A DNA stretch of 64,000 nucleotides from Lactobacillus johnsonii (GTDB taxonomy: Bacteria; Bacillota; Bacilli; Lactobacillales; Lactobacillaceae), in the NCBI RefSeq assembly GCF_013487865.1, contig NZ_CP047409.1:186001-250000 (forward strand), in the 5' to 3' direction. Under the pieces are notes generated by a model. It worked only from the letters and a program-made list of their open reading frames with translations, ran no database searches and had not been told where the DNA came from. Position 1 is the first letter of the stretch; every line of letters begins with the position of its first letter. Of this stretch, positions 17,430 to 25,681 are shown in pieces. Position numbers and translations under genes: made by a program.

Positions 17430-17435
17430 ATTATA
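17430..17435 (-). promoter_or_regulatory. Extended -10 of the minus-strand RNA
   Basis: On the minus strand TGATATAAT is an extended -10 element (TATAAT at 17435-17430), predicting a transcript start near 17423. The -35 region is weak. Confidence 0.55.
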
Positions 17436-17477
17436 TCAAAATATGAATTGAGAATTTGTAGTATTAAACACAAAAAA

Positions 17478-17499
17478 AGACATTCCATCAGGAATGTCT
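17478..17499 (-). terminator. Terminator of rpsN
   Basis: On the minus strand AGACATTCC, loop TGAT, GGAATGTCT is followed by seven Ts. Confidence 0.88.
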
Positions 17500-17553
17500 A
17501 AAGTGTGACTATATGTTTAAATTTTGATTTAACTAAGAACTAGTTTTATAATT

Positions 17554-17811
17554 TTACCAACTAGCTTTGCGCACGCCAGGAAGTTGTCCCTTGTGTGCTA
17601 ATTCTTTAAAGCGTAAACGTGACATACCAAACTTACGCATATAACCATGTGGTCTACCATCATGTAAATCACGGTTATGGTAGTGAGTTGGGTGAGCATC
17701 AAGCGGTAATTTTGCTAATGCTTCTACGTCACCAGCTTCTTTTAATTCATAGTATTTCTTGATTAATTCACGCTGTTTAGCAGCTTTAACGATTTTGGAT
17801 TTTTTTGCCAT
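17554..17811 (-). CDS. rpsN: 30S ribosomal protein S14, zinc-independent form
   Basis: Small-subunit ribosomal protein of 85 residues. It carries the S14 signature region [20 protein letters not shown] and the conserved C-terminus GVRKASW. It contains no cysteine, so it is the C-minus form that does not bind zinc. This type is usually encoded outside the spc ribosomal operon, as here. AAAGGAAAG precedes the ATG. In many Firmicutes this paralogue is induced by zinc shortage through Zur; I saw no Zur-box palindrome in the leader, so control is open. It is monocistronic with a strong terminator. Confidence 0.95.
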   Translation of the reverse strand: MAKKSKIVKAAKQRELIKKYYELKEAGDVEALAKLPLDAHPTHYHNRDLHDGRPHGYMRKFGMSRLRFKELAHKGQLPGVRKASW

Positions 17812-17994
17812 ATATCTTTCCTTTCGAATATAGAATATAAAAAATAGTTTAATTAAGAATAAAGAATGACTAATTTGAGCTAACTTAAAGTAAGCATATT
17901 GTATTAAATTATTAATAATTTGTCAAAAAGAAAGTATTTTAAAAAGAATTAGTTTAAAATAAGTAATGATTGATTAAAGAAGGGAAAATAAGCC

Positions 17995-18432
17995 GTGGGT
18001 ATTTTTAAAAGAATACTTCATAATGAAGACTTGCGACAGTTAATAATTTATGTATTAATTGGTGTGTTAGGATTAGGTGTTGACTTTGGAATTTTTGCCA
18101 TTCTAACTCACTTTAAGATGCAAGTCGAAGTAGCTAATTTTATTTCATCATCTTGTGGGTTGATCAACAACTTTTTCTGGAATAGTTTTCTTAACTTTAA
18201 GGTTCACGATAAATTATTAGTAAGATTTATCTCCTATTATTTAGTAGGACAAATCACAACTTTGTTTACAACTGTCTGCCTATTTATTTTTGTAACTCAA
18301 CTTGGTTATAATCAATTGATTGTAAAGGCTGTTTCTACATTTATCGCTACCTTGATACAATTTGTAATTAATAAGTTACTTACCTTTAGAAAAATTAAAA
18401 CTACTAAACCAAAAGTAGACGTTAGAAAGTAA
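17995..18432 (+). CDS. GtrA-family membrane protein
   Basis: A 145-residue GtrA-like protein with four predicted helices. It is recognisable by LIIYVLIGVLGLGVDFGIF near the N-terminus, the central NNFFWNSFLNF and the C-terminal FVINKLLTFRK. GtrA-family proteins are thought to help move lipid-linked sugars across the membrane. The start is GTG at 17995 behind GAAGGGAAAA. A GT2 glycosyltransferase follows after 19 nt, and the pair is a common module for glycosylation of wall polymers. Confidence 0.9.
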   Translation: MGIFKRILHNEDLRQLIIYVLIGVLGLGVDFGIFAILTHFKMQVEVANFISSSCGLINNFFWNSFLNFKVHDKLLVRFISYYLVGQITTLFTTVCLFIFVTQLGYNQLIVKAVSTFIATLIQFVINKLLTFRKIKTTKPKVDVRK

Positions 18433-18451
18433 TAAGAAAGACTGTTAAAGT

Positions 18452-19384
18452 ATGAAAAAATTATCAATTATAGTTCCTTGTTATAATGAAGAGGAATCTG
18501 TACCACTTTTTTATCCCGCAGTGAATAAAGTAATGGATACTATTCCCGATCTAGAACCAGAATATTGGTTTATTAACGATGGATCAAAGGATAATACCCT
18601 AAAAGAAATTAAAGAACTACGCAAGAAGGATCCCGAGCATGTACACTTTGTTTCCTTTTCAAGAAACTTTGGTAAGGAATCTGCTCTTTACGCTGGACTT
18701 CAAGCAGCAACTGGAGACTATGTAGTTGTAATGGATGTTGACTTACAAGATCCTCCTAAGTTCTTACCACAAATGTATGATCTAATTAAAACGGGAGAAT
18801 ACGACTGTATCGGAACCCGTAGAGTGGATCGTACCGGAGAAGCTAAATTTAAGTCATTCCTAAGTGATATGTTCTATAAGGTAGTTAATAAGATCTCTGA
18901 TACTGAAATCGTACCAGGAGCTCGTGACTACCGAATGATGACTCGTCAAATGGTAGACGCAGTTTTGGATATGCCTGAGTATAACCGTTTTTCAAAAGGT
19001 ATTTTCTCTTGGGTTGGTTTTAAGACCAAGTATTTAGACTATCACAACGTTGAACGTGTTGCTGGTGAAAGTGACTGGAACACTTGGAAGTTATTCAAAT
19101 ATGCCATGGATGGGATTGCTGACTTTTCTCAAGCTCCACTTAACTTAGCTGTCTGGATTGGTACAGGATCGTTTATCTTATCACTTATTGGATTGATAGC
19201 AGTAATTATCCGTCGTGTGCTTTACCCAGGTTCAAGCATTTTTGGTTGGGCTTCAATGGTATGCATTATATTGCTACTGGGTGGCCTGCAACTTCTCTGC
19301 ATTGGTATTTTAGGTAAATATATTGGTAGGGTATATATTCAAGTTAAAAATCGACCAATTTATATTATTAAAGAGAAAAAATAA
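18452..19384 (+). CDS. GT2 glycosyltransferase, GtrB/bactoprenol type
   Basis: Predicted to load a sugar onto undecaprenyl phosphate at the inner membrane face. The GT-A domain (residues 1-225) shows VPCYNEEESVP, FSRNFGKESAL and the acidic motif MDVDLQDPP. Two transmembrane helices lie near residues 232-255 and 268-295, as in GtrB and CsbB/YkoT proteins. Its partner GtrA lies upstream in the same transcript, and a strong terminator follows. The sugar and final acceptor (teichoic acid or other wall polymer) cannot be read from the sequence. Confidence 0.92.
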   Translation: MKKLSIIVPCYNEEESVPLFYPAVNKVMDTIPDLEPEYWFINDGSKDNTLKEIKELRKKDPEHVHFVSFSRNFGKESALYAGLQAATGDYVVVMDVDLQDPPKFLPQMYDLIKTGEYDCIGTRRVDRTGEAKFKSFLSDMFYKVVNKISDTEIVPGARDYRMMTRQMVDAVLDMPEYNRFSKGIFSWVGFKTKYLDYHNVERVAGESDWNTWKLFKYAMDGIADFSQAPLNLAVWIGTGSFILSLIGLIAVIIRRVLYPGSSIFGWASMVCIILLLGGLQLLCIGILGKYIGRVYIQVKNRPIYIIKEKK

Positions 19385-19391
19385 ATATGAC

Positions 19392-19428
19392 AAAAAACCG
19401 AAGTTCACGTGGAGCTTCGGTTTTTTTT
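19392..19428. terminator. Bidirectional terminator between GT2 and MFS genes
   Basis: AAAAAACCGAAG (19392-19403) pairs with CTTCGGTTTTTT (19415-19426), in a convergent arrangement. Confidence 0.9.
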
Positions 19429-19446
19429 GATGAGAAATATTAAAAT

Positions 19447-20868
19447 CTAAGAGTGTTGATCCTCTTTAATAGTTAGGCTTAATAATAATCCAATTACAAT
19501 TAAAACTAGAGTGAAGTAAAAGCCGTAGTGAGTACCATTAGTGAATTTAACAGCACTGGAGCCAGCGATGGTGTTTTGGCCTGCAGCTAATAGAATAGTT
19601 GCAACGGCAGTCGCAATCGCACCTACAATTTGTTGAAGGGTATTCATGATTGTTGAACCATCAGCAGATTCTGGTCCTTGAATCGCGTTTAGAGCATAAG
19701 TTTGGGCAGGCGACATAGCTAAGGGACAACCAATCATTAGAATGATCTGAGCTAAAATAATATACCAAACTGGAGCAGTTGGTGTAGCTAAGGCAAGCAT
19801 TAGAGCACCGATTAAAGCAATAATAAAACCTAAAATAGTAGGTTTCTTAGCACCTTGACTATCATAAATTCGACCAGCGATAGCAGATGTTAAAGCATTG
19901 ATAATACCGCCTGGAAGCATGATGATACCGGTAAGCGCAACAGCAATTGAAAGCCCATTTTGGATAAATTGTGGCAATAGATACATTGCGGACAAAATAA
20001 TGCCAAAATCAATCATGACTAACAGGGCACCAGTTCGAAACTGTGGAATAGAAAATATTTTTAAATTCAAAATTGGATTTTCTAACATAAGTTGTCGATG
20101 AACATAAAGTACCAAAACAACAATTGCTAGAATAAATAATCCTATTACAAGTGGTGAAGTCAAACCTAGGTCAGAGGCTAAGCTAACACTAGCAACTAGA
20201 CTGGCAAAACCAATGGCAGATTCAATAATAGAAAGATAATCGATTTTAGGCTTAGTAATTTCAGTTGTGTTTTTTAATGAAGTAAAAGCAAAAATAATTG
20301 CTACTACTAAAAATGGTACGAACATCCAAAAAATCCAATTCCAAGATAATTTGGCTAAGATTAAACCAGTAACTGTTGGTCCGATTGCGGGAGCTAACAT
20401 AATTACCATAGCGCAAACACCCATTGCTGCTCCTAAACGATTAGGCGGGAAAATTTGCATTGCGACAGTAAACATTAACGGTAAGACAATACCTGTTCCG
20501 ACTCCTTGAATCATTCTTCCCAAAAGTAAAATTTCAAAACTAGGTGCTAAAGCAGAAATAATCGCTCCAAATAAGAAAGCACATAGACCAGAAATAACCA
20601 ATTGTCGAGTTGTAAACCACTTAGTAAGTAAACTTGAAAGTGGCAAGATAATACCAATAATTAACATATAGCCAGTAACGAGCCATTGAATAGTGCCGCT
20701 TCCGACATGAAAAGCGTCCATTAATTGTGGCAAAGCAATGTTTAACGATGTCTCAGATAACATCCCTACAAAGGCTCCAATCATTAGCGCAGCCATTGCC
20801 ATCCAGGGATGGGCAACAAAAGTCAATGGCTTTAATTCAGGACGTGTTTGTGATTGTACTTCTTCCAA
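19447..20868 (-). CDS. MFS multidrug exporter, DHA2 (EmrB/QacA) family
   Basis: Proton-driven drug efflux protein with about 14 transmembrane helices in 473 residues. The family signs are SETSLNIALPQLMDAFHV in the first helix, GRMIQGVGTGIVLPL and the motif-C-like APAIGPTVTGLIL. GGAGGAA lies upstream of the ATG. No regulator gene is adjacent. Substrates cannot be predicted. Confidence 0.92.
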   Translation of the reverse strand: MEEVQSQTRPELKPLTFVAHPWMAMAALMIGAFVGMLSETSLNIALPQLMDAFHVGSGTIQWLVTGYMLIIGIILPLSSLLTKWFTTRQLVISGLCAFLFGAIISALAPSFEILLLGRMIQGVGTGIVLPLMFTVAMQIFPPNRLGAAMGVCAMVIMLAPAIGPTVTGLILAKLSWNWIFWMFVPFLVVAIIFAFTSLKNTTEITKPKIDYLSIIESAIGFASLVASVSLASDLGLTSPLVIGLFILAIVVLVLYVHRQLMLENPILNLKIFSIPQFRTGALLVMIDFGIILSAMYLLPQFIQNGLSIAVALTGIIMLPGGIINALTSAIAGRIYDSQGAKKPTILGFIIALIGALMLALATPTAPVWYIILAQIILMIGCPLAMSPAQTYALNAIQGPESADGSTIMNTLQQIVGAIATAVATILLAAGQNTIAGSSAVKFTNGTHYGFYFTLVLIVIGLLLSLTIKEDQHS

Positions 20869-21004
20869 AAAAATTCCTCCTGTATTTAATTTCTAAAAAA
20901 GCGTCGCTGATCATACTAACAGAAAAAATTTTTTCTCGTAAGTAATTTTTTTGAAGATTCTAAATTTGAAAAGTGCGATAATTTGAACAAGGGAGAATTT
21001 ACGA

Positions 21005-21718
21005 ATGAAAAAATTAACAAAAGATATTTGGATAAAGATTGCTCTATCTCTTCTAGGAGTTTTAGCTGCTGTTTTGGTCTATGTACCTAACTATGCTCTA
21101 GTTGATCAAGGACTCAAAGGTAGGTGTGCTATCTTTTTTATTGTTGCAATAGTTTTACTGTGGCTACCAATGGAACTAAAGAGCAGTATTTTTGCACTTA
21201 ATTTTTACTATGAATTAGGTTTGATTTTAATTATTGTGTTTTTTATGACTAATCAAATGGCGATGAATTTTACTATTGGTCTAGTGATTGCATTGCTTTT
21301 ATTAACTTGGGTTGGAATGGTAATTTTCAAAAATAATTTAGTCATGAAGCATAAAAATAGTGAGCTTTTAATCATTAGACTTGTAATGATGCTAGTTTTA
21401 GCATATTTAGCCTATATTAGCGGTTTTGCAGCTCTTATGGGAGCTGAAATCTTTACAGTACAAGGGCAAACTTGGCTACTTATTTTGGGCTTTGTTCTTT
21501 GTGTATATTATTTGGTCTTAGCCGGAAGTATTTGGCAACCATGGTTTAGAAGATGGACTTCCTGGATTATGATTTTAGTAGCAGTTGTTTTGCATATGCT
21601 ATTTGCAAGTGCAACGTCTTTAAATATTATCTTTTTACCTTTAATTGGAGAGGTAATTTTACTTATTTTAGTTTGGCGGAGTAATAGAATTTTAATGAAA
21701 AAGAAAAGGATTTCATAA
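21005..21718 (+). CDS. Polytopic membrane protein, unknown
   Basis: A 237-residue protein that is hydrophobic throughout, with about seven to eight predicted helices and a basic C-terminal tail (RILMKKKRIS). No conserved polar motif that would suggest transport or catalysis was seen. GGGAGAA precedes the ATG by about 8 nt. A separate transporter gene follows after 71 nt. The family is not recognised. Confidence 0.7.
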   Translation: MKKLTKDIWIKIALSLLGVLAAVLVYVPNYALVDQGLKGRCAIFFIVAIVLLWLPMELKSSIFALNFYYELGLILIIVFFMTNQMAMNFTIGLVIALLLLTWVGMVIFKNNLVMKHKNSELLIIRLVMMLVLAYLAYISGFAALMGAEIFTVQGQTWLLILGFVLCVYYLVLAGSIWQPWFRRWTSWIMILVAVVLHMLFASATSLNIIFLPLIGEVILLILVWRSNRILMKKKRIS

Positions 21719-21789
21719 TTAGCTCTTGTCAGACTGTATCGATCCTTGATAGAATTAATTGTTTAAAAGTTTAGGAGAGATACAAAATT

Positions 21790-22653
21790 ATGAAATATGT
21801 TTATTTGTTTTTACCAGCAATTGGCTGGGGACTTATGCCCTTAGTTATTGCAAGTGTAAAGAATAGTACAGTTTATAATCAGATTGTTGGTACTGTTGCC
21901 GCTTCATTTATTTTCGGAGCAATTGTAATGGCAATTATGCATCCAACAATGAGCTGGTCCCTCTTTTTGCTTTCTGCATTAGGAGGAGCCTGCTGGGTAA
22001 TTGGTCAAGTTGGTCAATATATTTCTTATGAAAAAATTGGTGTTTCTGAAACTATGCCAATTTCTACCGGTTTGCAATTAATCGGGGTTCCTCTTGTTGG
22101 TGTGCTTGCTTTTGGTGAGTGGAGCAGCCCTCAAGCTAAGCTGTACGGTTTTATTGGAATCTTAGTTTTGATTATTGGGGTTGTTTTAACTTCATTAACT
22201 GACCGTGGAACAAGCGAAGGAAACAAATCTAATCAAGTAAGTACTATCATCTTGCTTGTTTTAACTTCACTTGGATACATTACTTCAAGTTCTATTCCAA
22301 AGGCTTTACACGGAAACAGCGTTTCTATTTTCTTTGGTCAAACCTTTGGTATGTTAGTAGCTGTATTTATTTATACATTGGTTACTAAGAATTTACATGT
22401 TTGGAAAGAAAAATCTACAGTTCAAAGTGGTGGAGCAGGTATTCTTTATGCAATTGCTGCACTAGCTTACATTCTTTCTGTTCAAGATAACGGAGTTAAC
22501 ATGGCTTTCGTTATTTCACAACTTTGTGTAGTGATTTCTACTTTAGGTGGCTTGATTTTCTTACACGAAAAGAAAACTCGCAACGGCTTGATTTTTACCA
22601 TTGCAGGCCTAATTTTAATTATTGGCGGTGCAATGTTAACTACATTATTCTAA
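21790..22653 (+). CDS. GRP-family sugar uptake protein (GlcU/RbsU-like)
   Basis: Ten-helix sugar permease of the glucose/ribose porter family in the drug/metabolite transporter superfamily, 287 residues. Recognisable segments are LPAIGWGLMPLV at the N-terminus, IGQVGQYISYEKIGVSETMP and STGLQLIGVPL in the middle, and the internal duplication typical of this superfamily. TTTAGGAGAGA lies upstream of the ATG. Members import glucose or ribose by proton symport; the substrate is unclear here since no ribose catabolic genes are adjacent. Confidence 0.88.
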   Translation: MKYVYLFLPAIGWGLMPLVIASVKNSTVYNQIVGTVAASFIFGAIVMAIMHPTMSWSLFLLSALGGACWVIGQVGQYISYEKIGVSETMPISTGLQLIGVPLVGVLAFGEWSSPQAKLYGFIGILVLIIGVVLTSLTDRGTSEGNKSNQVSTIILLVLTSLGYITSSSIPKALHGNSVSIFFGQTFGMLVAVFIYTLVTKNLHVWKEKSTVQSGGAGILYAIAALAYILSVQDNGVNMAFVISQLCVVISTLGGLIFLHEKKTRNGLIFTIAGLILIIGGAMLTTLF

Positions 22654-22661
22654 CGAATAAA

Positions 22662-22692
22662 AAAGGCATCCCACGTCTGGGATGCCTTCTTT
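22662..22692 (+). terminator. Terminator after sugar permease gene
   Basis: AAGGCATCCC and GGGATGCCTT form a perfect stem around ACGTCT. Confidence 0.88.
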
Positions 22693-22726
22693 GTATCAAC
22701 TTGTCCTAATTCTTAAATTATTTTTA

Positions 22727-22768
22727 GTATTAGAACACTTTTAATTGTATTAGAACTAAATTAAAAGT
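22727..22768. repeat. Paired direct and inverted repeats in an intergenic region
   Basis: GTATTAGAAC occurs at 22727-22736 and 22747-22756, exactly 20 bp apart. ACTTTTAATT (22737-22746) and AATTAAAAGT (22759-22768) form an inverted repeat interleaved with it. It could be an operator for an unknown regulator. Confidence 0.5.
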
Positions 22769-22872
22769 CAAGTTAAATACAAGCGTGTGCTAAGAAATAA
22801 AGAATTTCTCAAGTTATATAACAAATAAAGAAATAATAAATTCAATAATAAACTATATGTTATCGCTTACAG

Positions 22873-22901
22873 TTGACATATTGAGTGTGGCGTGATATTT
22901 T
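22873..22901 (+). promoter_or_regulatory. Promoter of the aldose epimerase gene
   Basis: TTGACA (22873-22878), 17-nt spacer, TATTTT (22896-22901), about 40 nt before the ATG. Confidence 0.75.
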
Positions 22902-22940
22902 CAAAACGGGATTGGTCGAAATTGTTTAGGAGGACAATGG

Positions 22941-23822
22941 ATGCTAGCAATTGAAAACAACCAATTAAAGGTTGAAATTAATGAGGTCGGCGCTCAACTT
23001 ACTCATGTAGTTGATAAGACTACGAATGCCGACTATATCTGGAATGGGAGTGAATGGGAAAGACATGCTCCGATTCTTTTTCCGGCAATCGGAAAATCAA
23101 ATGACAATAAATATATTTTAAATGGAAAAATATATGAAATGAAGCAACATGGCTTTGCACGTGATTATCCTTGGACAGTTGTGGACAAGGGGGATGACAG
23201 AGTAAGTTTGACTTTAACTGAAAATGAAGAAACTTTAACTGTTTATCCCTTTCACTTTAGTCTAATGGTTACTTATACGTTAGAGGCTAATCAATTAAAG
23301 GTAGAATTTTTAGTTAAAAATAATTCAGAAGAAACGATGCCTTTCGGTCTTGGTTTCCATCCGGGATTCAATGTTCCAATCGCTGGAGATGAATTAGAAT
23401 TTTCTGATTATGAAGTGACATTAAGTCCAGAAGTTACAGAATTAACTCAATTCCAAATTGATCCTATTCCATTTAGAAATGGTAAAGTTATTCCAGTACC
23501 TAAGGCAGAAAAGAGTACATTACCTTTATCATATTCAGAATTTGATGATGGGTTGATTATTATTAACAATCCTGGATTAACCGGAATTGAATTATCAAGT
23601 GCGAAATCCGATCATCAGATTTCTTTAACTTTAGAAGATTTTCCATATGTAGCACTTTGGACAATGACAGATCCAGAAGCTAAATTCTTATGTATGGAAC
23701 CATTTGCAGGACTACCTGATATTAAAAGTGATGAATTAACTGATTGGATGAAAAAAGAAGGAAATAACTTATTAGAACCAGAAGAAAACACACATTTTTC
23801 AACCACAATTACTTTAAAATAA
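22941..23822 (+). CDS. Aldose 1-epimerase family protein (LacX-like)
   Basis: Cytosolic galactose-mutarotase-like enzyme of 293 residues. The fold shows GAQLTHV, HAPILFPAIGKS, KQHGFARDYPW and GFHPGFNVP, with conserved His residues in the KQHGFARD and GFHPG segments that correspond to the mutarotase active site. The similarity is to the LacX subfamily rather than GalM. The exact sugar is unknown. AGGAGGAC precedes the ATG. It is monocistronic, with its own promoter and terminator. Confidence 0.9.
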   Translation: MLAIENNQLKVEINEVGAQLTHVVDKTTNADYIWNGSEWERHAPILFPAIGKSNDNKYILNGKIYEMKQHGFARDYPWTVVDKGDDRVSLTLTENEETLTVYPFHFSLMVTYTLEANQLKVEFLVKNNSEETMPFGLGFHPGFNVPIAGDELEFSDYEVTLSPEVTELTQFQIDPIPFRNGKVIPVPKAEKSTLPLSYSEFDDGLIIINNPGLTGIELSSAKSDHQISLTLEDFPYVALWTMTDPEAKFLCMEPFAGLPDIKSDELTDWMKKEGNNLLEPEENTHFSTTITLK

Positions 23823-23828
23823 GATAGA

Positions 23829-23862
23829 AAGAGGGAAGCAATAAAGTTTTCCTCTTTTTTTA
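23829..23862 (+). terminator. Terminator after epimerase gene
   Basis: AAGAGGGAA pairs with TTTTCCTCTT (one wobble), followed by Ts. Confidence 0.7.
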
Positions 23863-23908
23863 CTAATTAGTTAAGATTTGTCATAATTAAGTTTTAAGAA
23901 TGTAATTT

Positions 23909-23917
23909 TGCTATAAT
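23909..23917 (+). promoter_or_regulatory. Extended -10 of the LCP operon
   Basis: TGCTATAAT (TATAAT at 23912-23917) lies 35 nt before the ATG at 23952. Confidence 0.55.
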
Positions 23918-23951
23918 ATCCTTGTTTTAAGAAAGTTTGAGAAAGAATATT

Positions 23952-25061
23952 ATGGATAAGAAGCCCCAAGAACCTATTCATTCAAGAGTTGAGTTGAACA
24001 GAGAAAAACATAATAAGAAAAAAAAGCTCCAAATTATTATTGGGATAATTTTAGTTTTGTTTTTAGGACTTGGAATTTATGCAGGTTCCGTATATTTAAA
24101 AGCGAAAAATGCTTTTGATAAAACTTATGATCCCAAAACAGCTGTAAAACAAGATAGCTTTTATGGTAAAGAGCCATTCAACATTCTCTTATTAGGAACT
24201 GATACAGGAGCCTTTGGCAGAAAAGAAGTTCGTGGTAATTCTGATACGATGATCTTAATGACTGTTAATCCAGCCAAGAAGAAATTATCTTTAATGTCTA
24301 TTCCGCGTGATACAATGGCACGTATGATTGGAACTGAAAACTTTAGTGTTCATAAAATTAATGCCGCTTATAATATTGGCGGTGCGAAGATGGCAATGCA
24401 GACCACAAGTAAAGTGCTCAATGTGCCAATAAAGTACTATATTTCGATGAATATGGGTGGCATGCAAAAGATTGTTGATGGTGTTGGTGGCGTTACCGTG
24501 ACGCCGCCACTAACCTTTACTTATAATGGCTATACCTTTACTAAAGGAAAAACAGTTCATCTAAATGGTAGTCAAGCTTTAGCTTATTCTAGAATGCGCT
24601 ATGACGATCCTAAGGGAGATTACGGTCGTCAATTGAGACAGCGTGAGGTCATTATGTCAGTTTTAGAGCATGCACTATCCTTTGATACTCTCAAAAATTT
24701 AGATTCAATTTTAGGTTCAGTGTCTACTAGCCTGAGGACAAATTTAACTTTTGATTCAATGGTTAAGATTAGTAAAAACTATCGTAAATGCACTAACAAT
24801 ATGTCTAGTGACTACTTGCATGGTGTAGGCGCAATGATTGGAGACGCTTCGTACCAAGTAATGTCTGATAGGGAATTACAAAGAACGTCAAATATTGTGA
24901 GAAATGATCTTGGGTTAGATTCGATGGATATTGATAATAATGAAACTTATCAAAATTCAATGAATTCTCAATTTGATTGGAACAGTGGTAACTCTAATCA
25001 GGTATACTACATATATGATCCGTATACGGATGAATTATGGAATGGAGATAGGGCGTACTAA
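23952..25061 (+). CDS. LytR-CpsA-Psr (LCP) family wall-polymer ligase
   Basis: Enzyme predicted to transfer teichoic acids or capsule polymers from lipid carrier to peptidoglycan, on the outer face of the membrane. The N-terminus is cytosolic and basic, followed by one transmembrane helix (about residues 30-50). The LCP domain spans about 75-240 and shows ILLLGTDTG, NSDTMILMTVNP, LMSIPRDT, INAAYNIGG and YSRMRYDDPKGDYGR, including the conserved Asp and Arg residues that bind the pyrophosphate. A TTG five codons upstream (23937) is less likely than ATG 23952. The next gene overlaps by 1 nt, forming an operon with plsY and a large LTA-synthase-like gene. Confidence 0.92.
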   Translation: MDKKPQEPIHSRVELNREKHNKKKKLQIIIGIILVLFLGLGIYAGSVYLKAKNAFDKTYDPKTAVKQDSFYGKEPFNILLLGTDTGAFGRKEVRGNSDTMILMTVNPAKKKLSLMSIPRDTMARMIGTENFSVHKINAAYNIGGAKMAMQTTSKVLNVPIKYYISMNMGGMQKIVDGVGGVTVTPPLTFTYNGYTFTKGKTVHLNGSQALAYSRMRYDDPKGDYGRQLRQREVIMSVLEHALSFDTLKNLDSILGSVSTSLRTNLTFDSMVKISKNYRKCTNNMSSDYLHGVGAMIGDASYQVMSDRELQRTSNIVRNDLGLDSMDIDNNETYQNSMNSQFDWNSGNSNQVYYIYDPYTDELWNGDRAY

Positions 25062-25681
25062 TGGATGAATTTGTCTCGCTAGCAATAGGATATTTCCTCG
25101 GAAATATCCTTTTTGCTATGATTGTTACAAAAATATTTTTGCATAAGGATCCGACTAAATACGGTTCTGGTAATCCAGGAACGGCTAATGTTGGAGCAGT
25201 TTTTGGTAAAAAATGGGGTATTCTGACTTGTATTGGTGATTTAGCTAAAACTTTAGCTGCTCTGCTCATTGTTTACTTTATCTATCATGGTAATCGTTTA
25301 GATTTGTCTTTTGCCGGGCTTGGAGTGGTTTTAGGACATTCCTTCCCATTTTGGAATCATTTTAAGGGTGGTAAAGGAGTGGCAGTTACTGCTTTGTGGA
25401 TTGTCTTTTTTGATTGGAGAGCGGGCCTGATTGCTTTATTAATTGGCCTATTTTTAGTCATTATTATGAAGAACCTTACTATTCCACCGTTGGTCTATAT
25501 GTTAGGATTCAGTATTTTTACTTGGATTAATTTTGGCTGGAAACAGGGATTGATTTTTTTAATTGCCACATTAATCATGATTTTTCAATTTAGAAAAGAT
25601 ATTGTTGATTTCTTTACTGGTCATGGTAAGCGCGTGGACGTATTAGTCACAATTAAGAAAAAGTTAGGGATATATAAATGA
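25061..25681 (+). CDS. plsY: Acyl-phosphate:glycerol-3-phosphate acyltransferase PlsY
   Basis: Membrane enzyme making lysophosphatidic acid in phospholipid synthesis. It is 206 residues with about five helices. The conserved PlsY motifs are present: YGSGNPGTANVGAVFGKKWG (GNPGxxN type), VLGHSFPFWNHFKGGKGVA (GGKG motif) and a later conserved small-residue segment. The ATG overlaps the stop of the LCP gene (TAATG), and the following gene starts inside its stop codon (ATGA). Because most lactobacilli carry plsY elsewhere too, this may be a second copy; that needs the rest of the genome. Confidence 0.92.
   Translation: MDEFVSLAIGYFLGNILFAMIVTKIFLHKDPTKYGSGNPGTANVGAVFGKKWGILTCIGDLAKTLAALLIVYFIYHGNRLDLSFAGLGVVLGHSFPFWNHFKGGKGVAVTALWIVFFDWRAGLIALLIGLFLVIIMKNLTIPPLVYMLGFSIFTWINFGWKQGLIFLIATLIMIFQFRKDIVDFFTGHGKRVDVLVTIKKKLGIYK

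Noticed and set aside
17075-17553. Ordinary empty intergenic region
   Set aside because: It holds two promoters, two terminator hairpins and a short ribosome-site-preceded frame arranged as an antisense pair, so it is reported as a locus.
17812-17900. Zur-controlled operator of rpsN
   Set aside because: The zinc-free S14 made this plausible, but no Zur-box-like palindrome was visible in the leader.
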